39,368 bases of DNA from Planctomycetota bacterium. Its GTDB lineage: Bacteria; Planctomycetota; Planctomycetia; Pirellulales; Lacipirellulaceae. The notes beneath the pieces are model-generated. The model was not told the DNA's origin and ran no database searches. It was given only the letters and a program-made list of their open reading frames with translations. Where the stretch lies: NCBI GenBank assembly GCA_024276705.1, contig JAJRWS010000214.1, positions 1 to 39,368 on the forward strand, given 5' to 3'. The number at the start of each line of letters is the position of its first letter. Within the stretch, counting starts at the first letter, position 1. This document shows, one piece after another, positions 23,263 through 31,183 of this stretch. The translations under genes were made by a program, and so were the position numbers.

Positions 23263-23339
23263 AAAATCCAAAGCGACGGCTGCGCAGTCGCACTCCATAA
23301 TGTGGAGTGCTGCGGCGTAGCCGTAGCTTTGGATTTTTT
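23263..23339. repeat. Long imperfect palindrome of two hairpins, ending in a T-run
   Basis: The left half AAAATCCAAAGC...GCACTCCA and right half TGGAGTGC...GCTTTGGATTTTTT are imperfect reverse complements of about 35 bp around TAATG. Each half also contains its own small hairpin (GACGGC/GCAGTC; TGCGGC/GCCGTA), so the region can form a two-armed cruciform. 'CCAAAGC ... GCACTCCA' modules are common in planctomycete spacers to my knowledge. With the T-run 23334-23339 it may also end transcription of the gene ending at 23114. Confidence 0.75.
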
Positions 23340-23466
23340 ACACACTCTCATGCCTTGCAATTCACCCCCCGTTTAGAAACAACGTCAGTTTCCGAATGCA
23401 AACCGTGTCATGCACCCGTTCGCCTGCCAGCGAGTCCCTTGGATTTGATAAACCGTAAATATGGCA

Positions 23467-23645
23467 AGAACGGGAAAGAACGGGAAAGGAACGGGAAAGG
23501 ACATGCAATGCGGGCGATGAGTTCTGTAGCCGAGTTGGCGTAACCGAATATCAGCCAACGGGCTACGACAAATCGTCCACCTTTCGGTACATTGCATTGC
23601 ATGTCCTGGCGTTATCTTGTCCTGGCGTTATCTCCTGGCGTTATC
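23467..23645. repeat. Structured repeat: tandem units on both sides of nested inverted repeats
   Basis: From left to right: three GAACGGGAAA-type units (about 23467-23500), GGACATGCAATGC (23499-23511), an inner inverted repeat GTAGCCGAGTTGGC (23526-23539) / GCCAACGGGCTAC (23554-23566), the exact inverse GCATTGCATGTCC (23594-23606), and three CCTGGCGTTATC units (23605-23616, 23621-23632, 23634-23645). No coding potential. It sits just upstream of the toxin-antitoxin promoter. It could be a miniature element or a structured RNA. Confidence 0.7.
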
Positions 23646-23680
23646 CGCCAGTTTTAGGTCGACTACTTGGGAAACCTCTT

Positions 23681-23710
23681 TTGACGCTCAGTCCGGTCAG
23701 GTGCTATAAT
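23681..23710 (+). promoter_or_regulatory. Sigma-70-type promoter for a leaderless antitoxin transcript
   Basis: -35 TTGACG (23681-23686), an 18-nt spacer, -10 TATAAT (23705-23710). The antitoxin ATG begins 6 nt after the -10 box, where the transcript start is expected, so the mRNA should be leaderless or nearly so. No ribosome site is visible, consistent with this. Confidence 0.75.
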
Positions 23711-23716
23711 CGGGTT

Positions 23717-23962
23717 ATGGCTATCACCGAACAACTCGCTCAATTTAATGCCTTTGCTACGAAGCTCGCAGAGCAAGAGGGCGATGACCTGACGATTGAA
23801 CAGGTCTATGACCGATGGTGGGAAAACCAACATCGCGACGGAGAAGCCGCCGCCATACATGAAGCTCATGAAGCATATGAAACTGGCGACCGTGGTGAGC
23901 CTGCTGAGCAAGTCATTGCCGAGTTTCGGACCGAAAGAGCAACGAGCAGCAATAAAGGGTGA
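23717..23962 (+). CDS. Antitoxin-like protein of a RelE/ParE-type module
   Basis: 81 residues, acidic (MAITEQLAQFNAFATKLAEQEGDD...), with a mostly helical central part (LTIEQVYDRWWENQHRDG) and a charged C-terminus (QVIAEFRTERATSSNKG). The identity rests on context: its stop overlaps the start of a RelE/ParE-like toxin reading frame (GTGA, 4 bp), the usual antitoxin-toxin layout. It starts at the ATG 6 nt after a TATAAT box. The antitoxin frame is intact although the partner toxin is truncated. Such antitoxins often repress their own promoter; no clear operator palindrome is visible. Confidence 0.7.
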   Translation: MAITEQLAQFNAFATKLAEQEGDDLTIEQVYDRWWENQHRDGEAAAIHEAHEAYETGDRGEPAEQVIAEFRTERATSSNKG

Positions 23963-24155
23963 AATACACCGTCCAGCTATTGGCTCTCGCTAAAGCCGAC
24001 TATCGGAGAACTTTCCATTACATTCAGGAGCGTTCGCTCCAAGGAGCTGAGAATTGGGAATTGGCTTTCGAGCAATGTCTTGATAGGCTCCGCACCAATC
24101 CAACTATCTACAGCCTGGCTCCCGAAAACGACCTCTACGACTACGCCCTTCCGAA
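23959..24155 (+). pseudogene. Truncated RelE/ParE-type toxin gene
   Basis: Starts at GTG 23959, overlapping the antitoxin stop. It reads MKYTVQLLALAKADYRRTFHYIQERSLQGAENWELAFEQCLDRLRTNPTI (given in part) up to YSLAPENDLYDYAL, typical of the first two-thirds of the ParE/RelE fold. The frame then leaves the family (PKGCRRPTGQPS...) and runs on as an out-of-frame shadow of the opposite-strand membrane protein gene, which ends at 24170. The C-terminal beta strands and basic residues needed for activity are lost, so the product is probably inactive. The cut lies within about 24140-24165. Confidence 0.75.
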
Positions 24156-24169
24156 GGGGTGCCGGAGAC

Positions 24170-25156
24170 CTACGGGACAGCCGTCGTGCCATCGACTGGT
24201 GGTTTGGATCGCTGTAGCCAGATCCATGCTTTTCGGAGCAGGCCCGCTTTCCACAAACTCACCAACACCGCGGCGGCGAGTAGCAGCCAGCCGGCAACAT
24301 ACCAGGTCAGCCCGCGGCGGATTTGCGGGTCTGGCAACATCTTCAACAGAACCTGAGTCCACAAGATCGTGGCCAGCAAGGCGGCCCAGGTGACAGTCAC
24401 CAGATACCAGCGCAACCGGGTGTGCGCCCAATAGAGGGCTCCAATGCAAGCCAGCGAAGTGACGGTCGCCGGCAGTGTCCAGGACGGCAACGGTGGCCCG
24501 ATACCTGGACTCGCCAGGAACAGGCCAGTCGAAACCACAGCACCCCAAACGGCTCCATGCTCTCGCAGCCACCGGGCGACAGTATCACGGCAAAAAAGCG
24601 GCAGCAGCACGAACCACAACAGTCCGAGCAGGACGGTACCTTGAGCTCCGTTCACCGCCAACCACGACGTGTCGAATAGTTTTTGCGCCATGAAAAGCAT
24701 GACAAATCCGCCAACTGCCAGCCGCATCGTGGTCCGTGCCCAGAGTCCAACGCCAAGCTGCCAGGCAGCCAGTGCGAACAGAACCGCATCGCTCGGCACA
24801 CTCATGTCGCGTGCACTACGCGTATCAGCATCGAGACAGGCGGTCAAGGCAACCGCCACGAATGCGACAAGTTCAGCACCGGCAGCCTTTCGCAGCATTG
24901 CATAGAAGGCCAAGGCCGCCACGCTGGCCGCGACGATCATCGGTGGGCCAGCGTATGACGCTGCCAGAATGTCGACCAGAAATTGAGCGGCGCTGTTGAG
25001 CCGATCCCCGGGAAAAGCCAGTCCGATCACTGCCAACATGGCCACCAGGGAAAGCTGCTGTGTCAACCGCGAATGGTGACGTAATCCCAGTTCGAGCACG
25101 AGGATGAGCATCGCCAGCAGAATGGGGCAGAGAAAATAAGGCAGAAAAGCCGACAT
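24170..25156 (-). CDS. Polytopic integral membrane protein of unknown function
   Basis: About 328 residues from the ATG at 25156; the frame opens further at a TTG (25174). It contains around nine to ten hydrophobic segments, for example FLPYFLCPILLAMLILVLEL, PMIVAASVAALAFYAML, ELVAFVAVALTACLD, GTVLLGLLWFVLLPLF and WYLVTVTWAALLATILW. The C-terminus is short and polar (KAWIWLQRSKPPVDGTTAVP). No family motif recognised. Its 3' end lies where the toxin pseudogene breaks off, so a rearrangement joined the two loci here. No ribosome site is clear. Confidence 0.7.
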   Translation of the reverse strand: MSAFLPYFLCPILLAMLILVLELGLRHHSRLTQQLSLVAMLAVIGLAFPGDRLNSAAQFLVDILAASYAGPPMIVAASVAALAFYAMLRKAAGAELVAFVAVALTACLDADTRSARDMSVPSDAVLFALAAWQLGVGLWARTTMRLAVGGFVMLFMAQKLFDTSWLAVNGAQGTVLLGLLWFVLLPLFCRDTVARWLREHGAVWGAVVSTGLFLASPGIGPPLPSWTLPATVTSLACIGALYWAHTRLRWYLVTVTWAALLATILWTQVLLKMLPDPQIRRGLTWYVAGWLLLAAAVLVSLWKAGLLRKAWIWLQRSKPPVDGTTAVP

Positions 25157-25723
25157 CGTCGTAGTACCAATCAAAACCGCTTGTCCATTTTCCTGCCCAG
25201 TCGAGATCTTTTACTGCGACTGCCTGAACACCAAACGTATCGACGTCGGTTTCTTGAAATCTTGTCGATGGCACGCCCCGAATTCCGCGGCACAAGCATC
25301 GGCGGTCAAGGACCTGTTTGCGGAAATCGAAGACCAAACCTCGCCAGACCTTACTGGAAACCGTCCGGTTCAAGTTCTAAGCTACCGAAGCCACTATCAA
25401 CGCACAACCACCAACAACGCCATCTGGCCAGCTTGCAAAGAAGGTGAACATTTGTGCCTTCCGGCGGTCGAACCACCCTTGCCCTCCTTTATTCCGCCCC
25501 ATTGGCAGCTCACATGGCTCCCACCCCGGAGGCATCCAGTTTGACGCACGCGACATCCTCGGTTAAGCTGCCTAGATGTGGCAATATAGGCAAGAGCCCG
25601 ATCGCGTCTCGGTTGCATTGAAAGGGCGCAAAATAGAAATTGCCAATATTCCACTTTTTTTGCGTGACAATCGGCCGTGACTTCTGCCTACTATTAGAGG
25701 TACTCGCCACACGTGGAAGTCGC
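25157..25723. other. Spacer without a supported gene
   Basis: Divergent region between the membrane protein gene and the sigma factor gene. Short frames exist on both strands, but none shows a ribosome site or a recognisable protein. A plus-strand frame reading VEIFYCDCLNTKRIDVG near 25200-25260 might be a decayed fragment. Just before the sigma factor, TGACA (25665-25669) and TACTAT (25690-25695) could form a weak promoter. Confidence 0.4.
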
Positions 25724-26344
25724 ATGTCCAACAGCACCGCCACCCAACCCGATCTCCTGTTAACGCAAGCACTTGCCGGCTCGCGTGAATGCTTTGGGCG
25801 CTTGCTGCACTTGTACCGCAACTATCTGAAACTGCTTATCGCTGCTCAGTTAGAAGACCAACTCCAGCGGCGGGTGAGTCCTTCCGATGTGGTGCAAGAG
25901 ACCTTCCTGGAAGCGGATCGTGATTTCCAGCAATTTCGGGGACAATCCAGTGGTGAATTCATCACCTGGCTGCGGCGAATCTTAGTCAATAATCTCCACC
26001 GCGTGGTCGAACAACATGTGCTGACCGAAAAACGCTCGGTTCGCCGTGAAGTATCGCTTGAAGCAATGGCCCGTTCGCTGGACCAATCGACAGCCCGACT
26101 GGAGGCCATTCTCCCGGATCCAGGCACGTCGCCGAGCATGCACGTTCAGCGTCACGAACAAGAGATTCAATTGGCCGACCAACTGGCAGCCTTGCCAGCC
26201 GATTACCGGGAAGTGATTATGCTGAGGCACATCGAAGGACTTCCCTTCGATGCGGTCGGCAAACGGATGCAGCGATCCACCGGAGCCGTACGCATGGTAT
26301 GGTTGCGGGCGATGAAACGACTGCGTAACCGGATGAACACTTGA
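25724..26344 (+). CDS. ECF-type RNA polymerase sigma factor
   Basis: 206 residues from the ATG at 25724. Region 2 is seen in ECFGRLLHLYRNYLKLL and SPSDVVQETFLEADRDFQQF, with WLRRILVNNL; region 4 in LPADYREVIMLRHIEGLPFDAVGKRM and STGAVRMVWLRAMKRLRNRM. Two-region architecture without region 3 defines an ECF sigma factor. In planctomycetes such factors commonly sit beside large Ser/Thr kinases, as here; kinase signalling to the sigma factor is an inference. No anti-sigma gene is adjacent. A stem-loop (26399-26437) separates it from the kinase gene. Confidence 0.93.
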   Translation: MSNSTATQPDLLLTQALAGSRECFGRLLHLYRNYLKLLIAAQLEDQLQRRVSPSDVVQETFLEADRDFQQFRGQSSGEFITWLRRILVNNLHRVVEQHVLTEKRSVRREVSLEAMARSLDQSTARLEAILPDPGTSPSMHVQRHEQEIQLADQLAALPADYREVIMLRHIEGLPFDAVGKRMQRSTGAVRMVWLRAMKRLRNRMNT

Positions 26345-26398
26345 TTCACTCAAACTGAAAACATTTAGAACCACGAAACACCCGAAAGGAGACGAAAG

Positions 26399-26437
26399 AA
26401 AAGTGCCGCTTGACACTTTTACGTGGCACTTTTACAG
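26399..26437 (+). terminator. Stem-loop with T-run between sigma factor and kinase genes
   Basis: AAAAGTGCC (26399-26407) pairs exactly with GGCACTTTT (26425-26433) around a 17-nt loop that contains a further ACACTTTTACG echo of the stem. The T-run makes it terminator-like. It lies 55 nt after the sigma factor stop and 37 nt before the kinase start codon, so it may attenuate read-through or be a small dispersed repeat. Confidence 0.6.
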
Positions 26438-26474
26438 GTTCTAGCTCAGGCTCGCAATTCCCACCAAATCAACG

Positions 26475-29474
26475 ATGCATAGAAAACTTGCACAAACCAT
26501 GGCAGACCGGTCCGCCAACGACCAGGAATTGGCCGAATTGCTCGACCGGTATCTCTTGTCGCTGGAGCGGAATGCACCACTCGATATCGAGCAGTTGGCC
26601 AGCGCACATCCGGGCCTGGCCGCCGACATTCGGTCGTTCGCAGTCTGTGTCGAAACACTCCATCATGCGACGCAAGGCTTGGGATCAACAAACCGAGGTC
26701 CTGAGCCAGGCCAGGTGAAGGGCGAAACGGCTGGCAGCCAATGGGCTCCTGACGCCAGGCATTCCGACTCCAGGCATCCTGGCTCCGGAAGCATTTATCC
26801 CAAACGCCCTGCTAACAAACGCTTAGGGGATTTCGAAATTGGTCCCGAACTGGGACGTGGCGGCATGGGCGTTGTGTACGAAGCGAATCAGATTTCGCTC
26901 CAGCGAAAAGTGGCGCTCAAAGTGCTACCTTTCGCGGCGATGTGGGACCAAAAACAAGTTGCCAGATTTCGAAACGAAGCCCGGGCGGCCGCCCAGTTGC
27001 ACCATCCGCATATCGTGCCCGTATTTGCAGTCGGAGAAGAGCGAGGGGTGCATTTTTATGCGATGCAATTCATCTCGGGCCGGTCGCTCGATCTGGTCAC
27101 CGCCGAAATGCGGCGGGCGGCACCCGCCTCCATGGAATCCAAAAACCCCTCCGAGTTCGCGGGCCCCTCCATGCGGTCCACCGTCGTCGCTCAGACCACT
27201 TCCCCGGGGATCATCCGGGGAAATGCGTTTTCCGCGCGGCGCTCGGAAAAAATCGCTCCTTATTGCCACGCGGTAGCGCGACTGACGGCACAAGCGGCCT
27301 CGGCACTCCAGTATGCCCATGCGTGTGGCGTGATCCATCGCGACATCAAACCTTCGAATCTGATGGTCGACAACGACAACAAACTATGGATCACCGATTT
27401 TGGTCTGGCTCGCATGCAGGACAACCCGGGTGTGACAATCAGCGGGGACGTTGTCGGAACGTTACGCTACATGAGCCCGGAGCAAGCTGCCGGAAAACAA
27501 TCACTGGTTGATGCGCGGACCGATGTCTATTCCCTCGGAGCTTCACTCTACGAGCTGCTGGCGTTGCAACCCGCCTTCCCTGGCGAAAATCGCCAATCCG
27601 TAATGCGAGCGGTCGCCGAGCGCGAACCGACCCCACTCCGGACCCTCAATCCGGCGATCCCACTCGATCTGGAAACGATCGTGCTCAAAGCAATGGCCAA
27701 GAATCGGGAGGAACGTTACCTCTCGGCCGGCGCGTTGGCGGATGACTTGAACCGTTTCCTGGAAGGCAAGCCAACCCTCGCCCGGCGGCCCACCGTCGCA
27801 GATCGGGCCGGCAAATGGATACGCCGGCATCGACGAGTCGCCTCGCTCGCGGCTCTGTTTCTGCTGCTGCTCTCGTTGCTTTCCACGGCGAGTGCCGTTC
27901 TCCTTTCCCGTGCTCACTTGCGGACCCAGGCAGCCTTGAACACCGCCGAGCAAAACCTGCAACAGGCACGCCAGGTGGTCGACCGTTTTGGCGGCCGCTT
28001 GTCGCAAGAGCTGGCCAAACTGCCTGGCAGCGGACCTTTGCGACAAATGGTGCTCAGCGACACATTGGCCTACTACAAGGATTTCATCGCCCGGTCGGCC
28101 GGCGATCCGGCGCTCCAAGAGGATCTGGCGACAACCCATTTCCAATCCGGATCGATTGCCAGCCGCCTGGGTGACTTGAAAGGCGCGGAGATATCATTTC
28201 AGACGTCAGCCGATTTATTCGCGGAACTGGCCAACACATCGCCTTCACCTGCAGCCTTTCAGCAACGCCAGGCCACCTGCCTGAACAACCTCGCCTTGCT
28301 TTTTACAGCACAAGGTAAACTCAGTCAGGCACACGAATATTACCTCCGGGCAATTCGCCTCCAAGACAACATGGTCTCAGGCAAGCCTGGCGATGTGTCA
28401 AGCCGCCGTTTGCTGGCTGAAATGCTCACCAACCGGGGCCTTCTGGAGAGACAGCAGGGCAACTCAACCGACGCCCGGAATTCATTGACCCGGGCGATAG
28501 GTCTGCTACAGGCAATCCGCGACCTGGCTCCTCTAAACATGCAGGCGGCGCGTGACCTGGCTTTGGCTCTGAACAACCGCAGCTTTGTCGAACAAGAAAC
28601 CGATTGGCTGGCGGCTCGGAAGTCGTGCGAAGCGGCCCTGACACTCTTTCAACAATTGGCCGACGATAAGAAACTCGACCCGCCCACACGGGCCGGACGA
28701 CGCAGCGATCTGGCTCTTTGCTACAACAATTTGGGCTCGATTCTCGGTCACCTGCGACTTGAGCTGAAATCGATCGCCGCCTATCGCCAGGCCGTGAAAA
28801 TCCAAACGCAACTCCTGCGGCAGTCCCCCGGCGTAGTGCAGTATCGGCGTGAACTGGCCATCACCTGGAACAATCTCGGCCAGGCCTTGGTCCGGACAAC
28901 TGGCCTGGCGGAAGCCGAAATCGCTTACGACCGCGCCCAGGAGCTGTTTGCCCGCCTGGTTGCCGACTTCCCCGAAGAAGTACGCTTCCGAAGTTCGCTG
29001 GCAGGGGTGCACAACAATCGGGCAATGGCCGAGGAAATGGCGGGGGATTTGTCGTCGGCACTTGCCCACTATGAAGCCGCGATCCGCGGGCAACGGGCCG
29101 CGGTAGAACAATGCCCGCAACCATCGCTATACCGTGAGTACTTAAGCAAACACTACACCAATTACGGCCATGCCTTGCGAACCGCGGGGCGGGCAGAGGA
29201 AGCCGCCGAAGTCGCGATCGTGCGGCGCCAACTGTGGCCCACGCACAGCCAACATTTGTATCAGGTCGCCTGGGAACTCGCCACGGCCGTGGAACAAATC
29301 GAGGAAGCGCAACCCGAACATGAACGGCTACTCGAAGAGGCCCTTGCCACATTGACCCAGGTGGTATCGGCAGGGGGCGACCTGCAAGCCCTAAACACCG
29401 AGCGGCCCCTGCCGGCCATACTCCAACAGCATATCGAACCGACTCCTCGGTGCACTGCGAGAGGCGCACCATGA
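26475..29474 (+). CDS. Membrane Ser/Thr protein kinase with C-terminal TPR domain
   Basis: 999 residues. A short helical N-terminal segment (ELAELLDRYLLSLERNAPLDIEQL) is followed by a Pkn2-type kinase domain about residues 117-425: glycine loop LGRGGMGVVYE near 129, VALKVLPF lysine, catalytic VIHRDIKPSNLM near 288, DFGLARM near 308, GTLRYMSPEQ, and DVYSLGASLYELL. A 60-residue low-complexity insert sits before the catalytic loop. One transmembrane helix near 453-477 (SLAALFLLLLSLLSTASAVLL), then a long outside region of TPR-like repeats (NNLALLFTAQGKLSQAHEYYLRAI, NNLGSILGHLRLELKSIAAY). This suggests an extracytoplasmic sensor with a cytoplasmic kinase. Its stop overlaps the next start (ATGA). 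Confidence 0.93.
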   Translation: MHRKLAQTMADRSANDQELAELLDRYLLSLERNAPLDIEQLASAHPGLAADIRSFAVCVETLHHATQGLGSTNRGPEPGQVKGETAGSQWAPDARHSDSRHPGSGSIYPKRPANKRLGDFEIGPELGRGGMGVVYEANQISLQRKVALKVLPFAAMWDQKQVARFRNEARAAAQLHHPHIVPVFAVGEERGVHFYAMQFISGRSLDLVTAEMRRAAPASMESKNPSEFAGPSMRSTVVAQTTSPGIIRGNAFSARRSEKIAPYCHAVARLTAQAASALQYAHACGVIHRDIKPSNLMVDNDNKLWITDFGLARMQDNPGVTISGDVVGTLRYMSPEQAAGKQSLVDARTDVYSLGASLYELLALQPAFPGENRQSVMRAVAEREPTPLRTLNPAIPLDLETIVLKAMAKNREERYLSAGALADDLNRFLEGKPTLARRPTVADRAGKWIRRHRRVASLAALFLLLLSLLSTASAVLLSRAHLRTQAALNTAEQNLQQARQVVDRFGGRLSQELAKLPGSGPLRQMVLSDTLAYYKDFIARSAGDPALQEDLATTHFQSGSIASRLGDLKGAEISFQTSADLFAELANTSPSPAAFQQRQATCLNNLALLFTAQGKLSQAHEYYLRAIRLQDNMVSGKPGDVSSRRLLAEMLTNRGLLERQQGNSTDARNSLTRAIGLLQAIRDLAPLNMQAARDLALALNNRSFVEQETDWLAARKSCEAALTLFQQLADDKKLDPPTRAGRRSDLALCYNNLGSILGHLRLELKSIAAYRQAVKIQTQLLRQSPGVVQYRRELAITWNNLGQALVRTTGLAEAEIAYDRAQELFARLVADFPEEVRFRSSLAGVHNNRAMAEEMAGDLSSALAHYEAAIRGQRAAVEQCPQPSLYREYLSKHYTNYGHALRTAGRAEEAAEVAIVRRQLWPTHSQHLYQVAWELATAVEQIEEAQPEHERLLEEALATLTQVVSAGGDLQALNTERPLPAILQQHIEPTPRCTARGAP

Positions 29475-30670
29475 GCCTCCTACCAGCAATGATTGCCTGG
29501 ATCGATTCTTCCAACATGCGTCGACGGCCGCTCTCGAAGCCGCCGCGGCGTGGCCTCGGATTCGAACGACTGGAGACACGGCTCACGCTCTCGGCAGCAA
29601 CGGGAATTGCGTTGGAACCCACTTTCATAAGTCTCCCGACTATCCAAGGAGAAACCGTTTCCGTTAGCGACACTTTTCGAGAACGATTCACGGGGGGATT
29701 CTTCTTCGACGCGGATAACCGTGCAAGCTTTGTCGTTTCAGGATCGCTTGAGTACACCTGGAACGGATCGGCTGATGGTTTTCTCTTTGCTGGCTCCCTG
29801 ACCGATTCGACACTCGATGCCGGGTGGGATTCCAACACGCTACTCAATGGCTCCTCGAACGGGTCAGGGCAAATCGCCATCATCAGGCCGCCTGATCCGA
29901 CTCCCGCTCGACAACCCGATGGTGGCATGATTGCCATTTCCGAGCTTTTTATTCCCCCGCCAAGATCCCAAGCGGGGCCCACGGCAACCGATGCGGCCGT
30001 CTTCAGATCCACGACGAATGGGCCAAACCTTGGCCGGACTCCTTTCCCGGCCCGGGCTCAAAATTTCCCGGCCGCCCAAGGCCGTGAGATGGCCTTCGAA
30101 GTGGCCGTGACCGGGCCGAAACAGACGGCCCCGACATTCCACGCCGTCTCCAGCGTGGGACCATCTCTCGGCTCTTCGCATGTTCCCGCGAACCTGCTTT
30201 CGCGACAAGACGTTGTGGTCGGGCCCCGCAGAGACGATCCGCTCCTTCCACCCGATTCCAGCACCATGCGTGCTCGCGGGGCGACTTCTCCTCGGGCGGA
30301 AGTTTCCCACCTCCCTGACGGCTCTTTCAAGTTGAAATCCACCGGCGGGCCACTCGAGGCCGACCAGCCGGTTGGCCCGTCCCCCCACAAGTATTCCCCC
30401 CACAAGCAATCCGCCCCTGCCGACGCAGCCGGCTCTCCCTTGCGGCTTGCTGCACCCAGGTTCATGGCGACCCAGCCTTCCGCCCGCGAGCAGGTCTTCG
30501 CGGATTGGCAGTCTGCGCAATCTCAGGCTGTGCAAACCAGGAAGCAGGACGATCGCATTCACGCCTGGGAAATCTTTGCCGTCTTGGCGGGCGGCGGGTG
30601 GATCATTCGCGGTCCATGCCTGCCAGCAGAAAACAAAGACCGACAAGAACCGCCTCGACGAAAAAAATAA
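29471..30670 (+). CDS. LEPR-XLL-type surface-protein-like gene translationally coupled to the kinase
   Basis: 399 residues, starting at the ATG that overlaps the kinase stop, with GAGAGG about 7 nt upstream. The N-terminus has basic residues then GFERLETRLTLSAA, a variant of the planctomycete LEPR-XLL export motif (usually LEPRLLLSA). The middle is a beta-rich segment (SGSLEYTWNGSADGFLFAGSLTDSTLD) followed by a long low-complexity Pro/Ser/Gly region. Near the C-terminus WEIFAVLAGGGWIIRG may be a membrane helix, with a charged tail PPRRKK. Probably exported; role unknown, perhaps a ligand or partner of the kinase's outer TPR domain (inference only). Confidence 0.72.
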   Translation: MSLLPAMIAWIDSSNMRRRPLSKPPRRGLGFERLETRLTLSAATGIALEPTFISLPTIQGETVSVSDTFRERFTGGFFFDADNRASFVVSGSLEYTWNGSADGFLFAGSLTDSTLDAGWDSNTLLNGSSNGSGQIAIIRPPDPTPARQPDGGMIAISELFIPPPRSQAGPTATDAAVFRSTTNGPNLGRTPFPARAQNFPAAQGREMAFEVAVTGPKQTAPTFHAVSSVGPSLGSSHVPANLLSRQDVVVGPRRDDPLLPPDSSTMRARGATSPRAEVSHLPDGSFKLKSTGGPLEADQPVGPSPHKYSPHKQSAPADAAGSPLRLAAPRFMATQPSAREQVFADWQSAQSQAVQTRKQDDRIHAWEIFAVLAGGGWIIRGPCLPAENKDRQEPPRRKK

Positions 30671-30760
30671 GAGGCTCAGCCGGTTATCCTTGATGTATTG
30701 GCAAACGACCTCAATCCCGATGGATACGGAATATTTATCTACCGAGCTCTGCCCCCTTAG
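30671..30760 (+). pseudogene. In-frame remnant resembling a cadherin/VCBS-type surface repeat
   Basis: Directly after the stop of the previous gene (30668-30670), the same frame reads EAQPVILDVLANDLNPDG and on to a second stop at 30758-30760. 'LDVLANDxDPDG' is the hallmark start of repeated domains in large bacterial surface proteins. This is likely the residue of a longer surface protein that once continued here. The fit is by pattern only and the stretch is short. Confidence 0.5.
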
Positions 30761-31183
30761 GGGCGGCTCATCAATAACTTCGGCATTTCCATGCAAAGTC
30801 GCGGCACTCTTCATCCTGGTGAGGAATAGAATGAGTGATGTGAGATGTGGGAATCGATGATCTGAAGGATAGCTCCTTTTGCAGTTCATCGATCATCGAT
30901 CACACTTCAAACATCCGTATGGTGATGGTTGCTAACGAAACCTACCCGGCTTGCGATGGGCCACTAATCGGCTAGACTGATTTAGCGTGAGTTGCGTTAA
31001 TTAAAAGAGCAGGGCGATTTTTCTAGTGCTAATCGCCCGTTTTGCGGTCGGCAAGAATGACTTTCCTCAAGTCATCGATCCTCCTTTCAGAATTAACGAA
31101 AACTGCTGTATCTTAAGGATTTTCTCGCGCTCGAGTTCCCGAAAATCCTCAATTTGATGGAATGAAAACAGACTGATAAACGA
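30761..31183 (+). other. Spacer with two hairpins upstream of the LicC-LicD gene
   Basis: No gene is supported. GGGCGATT (31012-31019) pairs with AATCGCCC (31031-31038), loop 11 nt, followed by GTTTTG. AGGATTTTC (31116-31124) pairs with GAAAATCCT (31141-31149), loop 16 nt. The second lies 35 nt before the start codon and may be an operator or mRNA leader element. Base composition becomes AT-richer from about 30900. Confidence 0.5.

Noticed and set aside
24156-24393. Continuation of the toxin frame to 144 residues
   Set aside because: After DYAL the sequence leaves the toxin family and simply reads antisense through the neighbouring membrane protein gene.
24873-25373. 166-codon minus-strand frame overlapping the membrane protein gene
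   Set aside because: Most of it overlaps hydrophobic-segment codons in another frame; no independent support.
29864-30889. 341-codon minus-strand frame opposite the LEPR-XLL-type gene
   Set aside because: No domain, signal or ribosome site; the plus-strand gene is coupled to the kinase and has a recognisable export motif.
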